A DNA stretch of 21,687 nt, taken from NCBI GenBank assembly GCA_030530045.1, contig JAUMVS010000009.1:1-21687 (forward strand), in the 5' to 3' direction. A program made the position numbers and the translations under genes. This document shows positions 16,452 to 21,687 of this stretch, one piece after another; position 1 is the first letter of the stretch, and each line of letters begins with the position of its first letter. Source of the DNA: Phoenicibacter congonensis. GTDB lineage: Bacteria; Actinomycetota; Coriobacteriia; Coriobacteriales; Eggerthellaceae. The notes beneath the pieces are model-generated. The model was not told the DNA's origin and made no database searches. It saw nothing but the letters and a program-made list of their open reading frames with translations.

Positions 16452-16479
16452 CGCCCAACAACAACCAACCATTGAACTG

Positions 16480-16507
16480 AATCCTGCGCCAACCGCGCAG
16501 GATTTTT
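16480..16507 (+). terminator. Rho-independent terminator of the gatCAB operon
   Basis: A perfect 10-bp stem (AATCCTGCGC 16480-16489, GCGCAGGATT 16495-16504) with a 5-nt loop CAACC is followed by T residues through 16507, then CTTT. It closes the unit starting at the flippase gene. Confidence 0.92.
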
Positions 16508-16524
16508 CTTTCTCCCGCTAATTG

Positions 16525-16605
16525 TGCGGAGGACGGAAGCGAAGCTCGATGCCCGATAAAAGCTGCGCTTTTATAGGTCATCTCGCGCTGCTTCCGTTCT
16601 CCGCA
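16525..16605. repeat. 81-bp palindromic element, family of the tRNA-Thr palindrome core
   Basis: An imperfect palindrome with arms TGCGGAG/CTCCGCA at its ends, CGGAAGC/GCTTCCG inside, and an inner perfect stem ATAAAAGC/GCTTTTAT (16556-16563, 16567-16574) around loop TGC. One arm reads GCTCGATGCCCGAT. The right arm of the palindrome core at 16752-16823, read on the minus strand, has GCTCGAAGCCCGAT in the same place. The two are related elements in opposite orientation. Confidence 0.8.
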
Positions 16606-16751
16606 TTTTAAAAAAAATTTCAGAAACTTGCCATGCGGGCAAAACCGCTTGAACTTCACTATTACGTAAGTTAGTAACCCGCCCGCATGTTGCAACCTGT
16701 TGCGACAAAGTTGAGTGAAGAAATGTTCGTAGGAAAGAGTGCCACTGGGCG

Positions 16752-16823
16752 GAGTCGAAGGTTATGCGAGAAGACCTATGAGCGCGTAGCGCTCATCGGG
16801 CTTCGAGCATAGCCTCCGACTCG
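16752..16823. repeat. Core palindrome inside the 335-bp element
   Basis: A 72-bp hairpin with a perfect apical stem ATGAGCGC/GCGCTCAT (16778-16785, 16789-16796) around loop GTA and GAGTCG/CGACTC at the base. About three quarters of the stem positions pair. It is related to the element at 16525-16605, in reverse orientation. Confidence 0.8.
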
Positions 16824-16918
16824 ACTTTTAAATCGAACGCTAGCAGTAGAACATTTCTTCACTCTTAAAAGAGCGCAGGTTCGAGGATTGAGTGCGGGCG
16901 GGATGGGGCTTTTTACGT

Positions 16919-16924
16919 TATAAT
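16919..16924 (+). promoter_or_regulatory. -10 box of tRNA-Thr and the downstream operon
   Basis: A perfect TATAAT lies 42 nt before the tRNA 5' end, within the right arm of the large palindrome. The -35 position at normal spacing is GC-rich and poor. The inverted copy in the left arm lacks three bases here and so has no TATAAT. Confidence 0.6.
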
Positions 16925-16965
16925 AGTGAAGTTCAAACGCGGGGAATTGCCCGCAATGGCAATCA

Positions 16966-17041
16966 GCCAACGTGGCTCAGTTGGTAGAGCAGCTCACTCG
17001 TAATGAGCAGGTCACCGGTTCAAGTCCGGTCGTTGGCTCCA
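16966..17041 (+). tRNA. tRNA-Thr (anticodon CGT)
   Basis: A complete cloverleaf. The acceptor stem is GCCAACG/CGTTGGC (16966-16972 with 17031-17037). The D loop contains AGTTGGTAGA. The anticodon stem GCTCA/TGAGC encloses loop CTCGTAA, giving anticodon CGT. The T stem ACCGG/CCGGT encloses TTCAAGT. The discriminator is T and CCA is encoded at 17039-17041. It decodes ACG. A protein gene starts only 17 nt downstream with no terminator between. Confidence 0.96.
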
Positions 17042-17058
17042 TCTTTTTTGGAGAGATT

Positions 17059-18312
17059 ATGAATCCAGTCACAGTCATCCCAACCTACATCTCAAACCCT
17101 CGTCGCGAAGATGTGAACACGAAGATTCTCTCGACCTACGATCACATGACTCCGCTGAACGAGGAAGGCGAGCTAGACCGCTGCTTGAAGTCAATCGCAA
17201 ATGTTGACGCGTCGGGTCTTGTCATCATTTTGGTAGTGGCTCAGGCTGGAATTGAGGAAGTAGCTCTCGAAAAAGTTAAGCGCACAGCTGCGAACAACCC
17301 AGAAGTCCCAACCATGGTCATCGGAAAACCGCAGGTAGAGCTTCTGCGTCATCGCCTTGAGCAAATGGGTGAGTGCGAAATCGCTCGCAAAGTTAAACTT
17401 TCTGGCTATGGGAACGTTCGCAATGTTGGACTCATTCTTGCGCAAGCTTTCGGCTTCGACGCAGTCATTTTTATCGACGATGACGAGGTCGTTGAAGACC
17501 CCGACTTTTTTAAGAAGGCTGTTTACGGTTTAGGAAAACTCACTCCGGCAGGAATTCCAATTCTTGTTAAAAGTGGTTACTACATCAACCAGCACGGTTC
17601 GAAGCTTTCAACCTGGGAAGATGCCTGGTACAACCGCTTTTGGCAGCAAGGTCATGCATTTAATGAGTGGATGGAAAAGGCAATTCGCGGAACTCGCCTT
17701 TCGCGCTCGAACCACGTTTGTGGCGGTTGCCTTGCAATTCATAAAGAAGCGTTTTCGCGCATTTCTTTCGACCCATACATTCCTCGCGGCGAGGACCTCG
17801 ACTACCTTCTGAATTTGAGAATGCACGGATCTGACGTTTGGTTTGACAATCAGTGGATCCTCAAGCATTTGCCTCCTGAGACAAAGAGTGAGGGGCGTCG
17901 CTTCCGTCAGGACATCTATCGTTGGCTTTATGAGCAAGCAAAGATTGAGTTTAGCTGGGCAAACATTGACTTGCAGAAGATTACAGCAGCAAGCTTGATG
18001 CCATACCCTGGCGCGATGCTTGGCAAAGGTCTCAAGTCGCGCATTTCTCTGACTGCCCGCCTGCGTTCGTTTGGCCGTCCTGACAAGAAGGAATATTCGA
18101 TGGCGGCACGCGCTGCGAAAAAGGACGCTATCGATTACGCCGAGCATAATTGCACGAAATATTTCGACTACCAGCGCTTGTGGCCAAAGATGATGCAGAC
18201 TATCAATGGTGACCGCGTTCTGTCCTCGCAAATTTTGACAACGGCAACAGAAATTCCGCATCGCGACATTGACCCAGGCAGAACTTGCGAAATTCAATCG
18301 AACATTGGATAA
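17059..18312 (+). CDS. Family 2-like glycosyltransferase (GT-A fold)
   Basis: A 417-aa cytosolic protein with no signal peptide or membrane segment. The start of the sequence, VTVIPTYISNP, and the metal-binding acidic motif FIDDDE (D140-D142) after GYGNVRNVGLILAQAFGFD fit a nucleotide-sugar glycosyltransferase with a GT-A fold. A further block RGEDLDYLLNLRMHG near residue 250 matches the acceptor-side ED motif of this group. Donor and acceptor are unknown. The frame extends upstream through the tRNA, but ATG 17059 with GGAGAG ahead of it is the credible start. The gene lies 17 nt behind tRNA-Thr and overlaps the next gene by up to 44 nt. Confidence 0.82.
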   Translation: MNPVTVIPTYISNPRREDVNTKILSTYDHMTPLNEEGELDRCLKSIANVDASGLVIILVVAQAGIEEVALEKVKRTAANNPEVPTMVIGKPQVELLRHRLEQMGECEIARKVKLSGYGNVRNVGLILAQAFGFDAVIFIDDDEVVEDPDFFKKAVYGLGKLTPAGIPILVKSGYYINQHGSKLSTWEDAWYNRFWQQGHAFNEWMEKAIRGTRLSRSNHVCGGCLAIHKEAFSRISFDPYIPRGEDLDYLLNLRMHGSDVWFDNQWILKHLPPETKSEGRRFRQDIYRWLYEQAKIEFSWANIDLQKITAASLMPYPGAMLGKGLKSRISLTARLRSFGRPDKKEYSMAARAAKKDAIDYAEHNCTKYFDYQRLWPKMMQTINGDRVLSSQILTTATEIPHRDIDPGRTCEIQSNIG

Positions 18313-19477
18313 AGAAATTCAAACACAGGCAACTGAAGCTGCGCGACTCAAACGAGAAGAAGACGAGCGTGCGGCACTAATCGAAGAGATGCTATCGCTT
18401 TCATCGGCGATGGTAGAGGCATTGCGTTTTGGCTACGACAAGAACTCGGCGACGCTCATTTGCAACATGCTTTTGCCCTACACCGATGCCGACGCAATTT
18501 CTTTGACTGACAAGGAAAAAGTGCTCTCCTACGTGGGCTATCTACAGGAAGACTACAGCCCCGATAACGACATTCGCACGAAAGTCACTCACGAAGTTTT
18601 GAAAGATGGTGCCAGCCGCACCGTTCTTAACGAGGAAGAGATTGGCTTTCCTGAAGCTCGACACAAAATCAATGCGGCTATTCTTGAGCCGCTCGTTGTT
18701 GGGCACAACACGATTGGCGTTATGAAGTTTTACTTCAAAAGCCCAGAACAGGTAAACAAATCGCAGCGCATGATTGCGAAAGGTTTTTCGCGACTCATCT
18801 CAACTCAGATTGCCGCGCAGGAAACTGAGCACCAGCGCGAGCTCAACACAATCATGGAACTGAAAATGCTGCAAAGCCAAATTAACCCGCATTTTCTGTT
18901 TAATACAATCAACACAATCACATCGCTGACCAGGACAAACCCCGATAAAGCTCGCGAGATGCTTCGCAATTTTGCAGGCTTCTATCGCGCAACTCTTGAG
19001 CAGGACGCCGAAGCTATTTCGCTTGGTGACGAGATTGAAAATGTGCGCCGCTACGTCTCGTTGCAGCAAATGCGTTTCGGCGAAGAGCGCCTCATGTTTA
19101 ATGTGTCGGTCGACGCAACGCTCTACGACAGTTTCTATTTGCCACCATTTCTATTTCAGCCAGTTGTAGAAAATTCAATTCTTCACGCAATGCCACCAAT
19201 CGGCACTCTTTCGATTTCGATTTCGGCAGAAACTCGCGATAAAAATTTGCTGATTAAAATTACCGATGACGGTCTTGGAATGGAGCAGGAAAAGGCCGAC
19301 AAGCTTTTCGTTAAAGGCAACAAAGACGAGATGTCGGAAGGCCTTGGAATGGCGATGGGAAACATTAATAGCCGCGTTCGTGGCTATTTCGGGCGACGCG
19401 CCGCTATTAACGTGGTTAGCGAAGTCGGAAAAGGCACGACTACAACGTTCGTTTTTCCGTTCTCGCTAACCGATTAA
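18269..19477 (+). CDS. Soluble LytS/YehU-type sensor histidine kinase with GAF-like domain
   Basis: Up to 402 aa, starting at TTG 18269. Residues 1-45 are charged and helical, probably a coiled coil. Residues 50-180 resemble the GAF-like domain of LytS proteins. The phospho-acceptor block LQSQINPHFLFN has H208. The ATP-binding part has VVENS (E301, N302), DDGLGM (333-338) and GLGMAMGN (358-365). This is the His_kinase/HATPase_c layout of the LytS family. The usual five-helix membrane region is absent, so it should sense a cytosolic signal. No response regulator is adjacent. The start is uncertain: TTG 18269, TTG 18305 and ATG 18389 are in frame and none has a clear ribosome-binding site. Overlap with the upstream gene suggests coupling. 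Confidence 0.85.
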   Translation: MTQAELAKFNRTLDKEIQTQATEAARLKREEDERAALIEEMLSLSSAMVEALRFGYDKNSATLICNMLLPYTDADAISLTDKEKVLSYVGYLQEDYSPDNDIRTKVTHEVLKDGASRTVLNEEEIGFPEARHKINAAILEPLVVGHNTIGVMKFYFKSPEQVNKSQRMIAKGFSRLISTQIAAQETEHQRELNTIMELKMLQSQINPHFLFNTINTITSLTRTNPDKAREMLRNFAGFYRATLEQDAEAISLGDEIENVRRYVSLQQMRFGEERLMFNVSVDATLYDSFYLPPFLFQPVVENSILHAMPPIGTLSISISAETRDKNLLIKITDDGLGMEQEKADKLFVKGNKDEMSEGLGMAMGNINSRVRGYFGRRAAINVVSEVGKGTTTTFVFPFSLTD

Positions 19478-19491
19478 TAGCGTCAATTTTT

Positions 19492-21687
19492 TTATTTTTC
19501 TTTGTTCTTGCGCAGCTGGCGAAGCTTCTCAATTGGGTTGAGGTCGCCTTTCGATGGCATCTTGAAGTCGTTTTCTTCTGGGAAGAGGCTCAAGAATGAG
19601 TTCATCTCGTTTGAGCCATCTTTCATGTCTTCGCGCAAACTCATCTCCCTAGCTGCCGATTCAGGAAGTTCGATTTTCTTTGTTTGAGCAGCCTGTTTGT
19701 TGATGCGTTTGATTGTTGGCATTGGCACATCTTGCGCAGCTTTTGTCATTTCTGCGACTGAAAGAACATCAATCTGCTCAGTTTTCGCTGAAGCGCTAGC
19801 TTTCTTCTTCCCGTTTTTGCCTTTTTTGCCCTCTTTCTCGGCTCGAGGGTTGTTTGTTGGAACGTTTGCCAAAGGCTCTGCAATGCCGCCAAGCACTTGT
19901 GTTTCTGCACTTCTTAGTGCTGAAATGTCAGGGCTCCAAAGCTTGCCTGCCTTGCGGGCGGTGTCGGCGATGAGCCACTGCTGTGAGTCGAGATGCTCCT
20001 CGCCCTTGCGTCTGAAGTAACGAAGTGGTGTGTATGTTCCGTCCGATTTCAGGGCACGCATCTTTTCGGTGTCGCTAAGGCAAATTCCGCAATATTCAAG
20101 AATCTGGTCTTTCAAGCTTTCGTCTTTGACTTCCCAAGCAATTTCGATGCGCTTGTTCAAGTTTCTTGTCATCAAATCGGCAGATGAGAGGTAGATTTTC
20201 ACGTCGCCATTCATTGGCCCGAAGATGTAAATTCGGCTGTGTTCAAGCAGGCGTCCGACGATGCTCACGACGCAAATGTTGTCGGTGTAGCCTTTGACAT
20301 CAGGCACAATGCAGCTGATGCCGCGCACGAAAAGCGTCGTCTCGATGCCAGCTTGCGAAGCCTCGACGAGCTTCTTGATGACGTCTTCGTCGGTGACAGA
20401 ATTCGTCTTGAAGAAAAGACCTGCAGGCTTGCCAGCTTTTTTGAGGGCAATCTGGTTGTCGATTTCCTTCATGATGTTTTGCTTGATTTGAAGTGGCGCG
20501 ACCCAGAGCTCTTTGTAGTCGTCCGACATAGTTTCCATTTGCATGTTCTGGAAGAAGTCGACTGCGTCGTGACCAATTGCTGCATCTGATGTGAAGAAGC
20601 AAAGGTCGGTGTAGAGTTTCGCTGTTGACTCGTTATAGTTGCCCGTGCTGAGCTGTGTGATGTATTGCGTCTCGGTTGGCGTTTGGCGAGTGATGAGACA
20701 AATTTTCGAGTGCACTTTGTAGTCGCGGAAGCCATAAATTACGTTGCAGCCAGCCTCTTCAAAGCGCTGCGACCACTCGATGTTGTTCGACTCGTCGAAG
20801 CGAGCGCGAAGCTCGAACAGCGCGGTAACTTCCTTGCCGTTTTCTGCAGCTTGAATCAAAGCCTCGGCAAGTTTTGAATGCGAAGCCAGGCGATAAAGTG
20901 TGATTTTGATTGACACTACTGCAGGGTCGACCGCTGCTTCTTTCAGAAGCATGACGAGCGCTTCGATTGAATCGTAGGGGAAGCACATGAGAAAATCGCG
21001 GTCTTGCACCTGGTTGATAATGCTTCTGTTTTTGTTGATTTGAATTGGCCACTGCGGTGTGAACGGCACGTTCGTGAGACGCTCTTCGAGGCTCTTGCTT
21101 TTTATGTGACCTTTGAGCTGGTAGGTGTAGCTCATGTCGAGCGGCACTTCCGTCACAAACATTTGGTCATCGTTGAGCTCAAGACGCGTGCTGAGCTCGC
21201 GGCGCACGACTTCCGAAAGAGGACGCGCACTTTCCAGACGCACTGGGTGCAGGCGAGAGCGCTTCTTCAAAATTCGCTTCATGTGCTCGCGATAGTCGAC
21301 ACCTTGCTCTTCCTCGCCTTCAACAACGTCGAGGTCGGCGTTTCGCGTGACGCAAATAATGTTTGTGTGCTTGACCTTGTACATGCTGAAAATTTCCTCA
21401 GCATAGTTATCGATCAGGTTCTCGAGCAGGATGTATCTAAAGCCAGGGTTGTCGGCAGGTGAAGGCAGCTCCACGATTCTGTCAACTTGTGGAGGCAGCG
21501 GAATGAGGCCGAGCGTGACGTTCTTTGCGCCGCCAGCTTTGAGTTTCTTGCTGCCCTTTTCCTTCTTCTCGTCGTCGCTTGATTTTTCGTTCAAGCGCAC
21601 AAGAATGTAGATGTCGCCGTTCGTCAGGTGAGGGAAAGGGTGGCGCGAATTTACGATTTGTGGCGAAAGGAATGGCTTGACATAGGC
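19492..21687 (-). CDS. ppk1: Polyphosphate kinase 1 (5' end outside window)
   Basis: The last 731 codons are visible; the frame is open to the right edge, so the start lies beyond 21687. The enzyme reversibly builds polyphosphate from ATP. The phospho-accepting His lies in DYKVHSKICLI (codon at 20712-20710), and LEHSRIYIF and SSADLMTRNLNKRIEIAW are further class 1 signatures. Two oddities: a Lys-rich insertion of about 18 residues (near 21540-21600) in the N-terminal half, and a low-complexity C-terminal tail of roughly 125 residues after the catalytic core, rich in Lys and Glu. The gene is convergent with the kinase, 14 nt apart, and no hairpin lies between them. Confidence 0.95.
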   Translation of the reverse strand, partial: AYVKPFLSPQIVNSRHPFPHLTNGDIYILVRLNEKSSDDEKKEKGSKKLKAGGAKNVTLGLIPLPPQVDRIVELPSPADNPGFRYILLENLIDNYAEEIFSMYKVKHTNIICVTRNADLDVVEGEEEQGVDYREHMKRILKKRSRLHPVRLESARPLSEVVRRELSTRLELNDDQMFVTEVPLDMSYTYQLKGHIKSKSLEERLTNVPFTPQWPIQINKNRSIINQVQDRDFLMCFPYDSIEALVMLLKEAAVDPAVVSIKITLYRLASHSKLAEALIQAAENGKEVTALFELRARFDESNNIEWSQRFEEAGCNVIYGFRDYKVHSKICLITRQTPTETQYITQLSTGNYNESTAKLYTDLCFFTSDAAIGHDAVDFFQNMQMETMSDDYKELWVAPLQIKQNIMKEIDNQIALKKAGKPAGLFFKTNSVTDEDVIKKLVEASQAGIETTLFVRGISCIVPDVKGYTDNICVVSIVGRLLEHSRIYIFGPMNGDVKIYLSSADLMTRNLNKRIEIAWEVKDESLKDQILEYCGICLSDTEKMRALKSDGTYTPLRYFRRKGEEHLDSQQWLIADTARKAGKLWSPDISALRSAETQVLGGIAEPLANVPTNNPRAEKEGKKGKNGKKKASASAKTEQIDVLSVAEMTKAAQDVPMPTIKRINKQAAQTKKIELPESAAREMSLREDMKDGSNEMNSFLSLFPEENDFKMPSKGDLNPIEKLRQLRKNKEK

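Larger units (their letters stand above)
16628..16962. repeat. 335-bp nested imperfect palindrome upstream of tRNA-Thr
   Basis: Left arm 16628-16728 and right arm 16849-16962 are inverted copies of each other with small gaps. Exact matches include TTGAACTTCACTATTA (16649-16664, inverse at 16921-16936), CCCGCCCGCA (16678-16687, inverse at 16893-16902) and a 16-bp block at 16713-16728 paired with 16849-16864. Between the arms lies a second palindrome (16752-16823). The right arm includes the tRNA-Thr promoter. No open frame in it looks like a gene. Confidence 0.88.

Noticed and set aside
16628..16962. T-box or other tRNA-sensing riboswitch
   Set aside because: It precedes a tRNA gene, not an aminoacyl-tRNA synthetase or amino-acid gene, and no T-box sequence or attenuator was found. 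The inverted-repeat layout explains it better.
16525..16962. Insertion sequence or retron
   Set aside because: No transposase or reverse transcriptase frame lies in or beside the palindromes, and no clear target duplication was found.
16972..17058. N-terminal extension of the glycosyltransferase into tRNA-Thr
   Set aside because: It would translate the tRNA sequence. ATG 17059 has its own ribosome-binding site and starts at the domain boundary.

Overview
The window reads as a chromosomal segment of a mid-GC bacterium, probably an actinobacterium of the class Coriobacteriia. That placement is an inference from overall protein character: short Cys-rich lipoprotein leaders, a GatCAB amidotransferase, a ThrH-type phosphatase, a RecJ fused to a helicase, and a MprF-like flippase. 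No marker gene settles it. No phage, transposase, CRISPR or toxin gene is visible.

Layout, left to right. (1) The 3' part of a NarL/LuxR-type response regulator, then a 379-nt gap. (2) Three lipoprotein genes on the plus strand, the last two paralogous, closed by a strong terminator. (3) A gene-free stretch of about 370 nt packed with palindromic repeats that runs into the 3' end of a tRNA-Gly(CCC) on the minus strand. (4) A minus-strand cluster transcribed from about 10.55 kb down to 3.04 kb: recJ-helicase fusion, relA/spoT, a glyoxalase-II-like hydrolase and galE. A parS-like 16-mer lies next to the -10 box of recJ. (5) thrH on the minus strand with its own terminator. (6) A plus-strand operon: membrane flippase, gatC, gatA, gatB, terminator. 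(7) A second gene-free stretch holding an 81-bp palindrome and a 335-bp imperfect palindrome that ends 3 nt before tRNA-Thr(CGT). (8) tRNA-Thr, a glycosyltransferase 17 nt behind it and an overlapping soluble LytS-type histidine kinase. (9) The C-terminal 731 codons of a class 1 polyphosphate kinase, convergent with the kinase and cut by the window edge.

Functional themes are stringent response and polyphosphate (RelA, Ppk), DNA repair (RecJ-helicase), tRNA-dependent amidation (GatCAB plus two tRNAs) and the cell envelope (flippase, lipoproteins, GalE, glycosyltransferase). The coding genes are mostly conventional. The least explained material is non-coding: both tRNA genes abut long imperfect palindromes. 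The tRNA-Gly family shows a compensatory base-pair change between copies, and the tRNA-Thr palindrome contains an inverted, damaged copy of the tRNA's own promoter region. These, the parS-like site and the RecJ-helicase fusion deserve the closest look.
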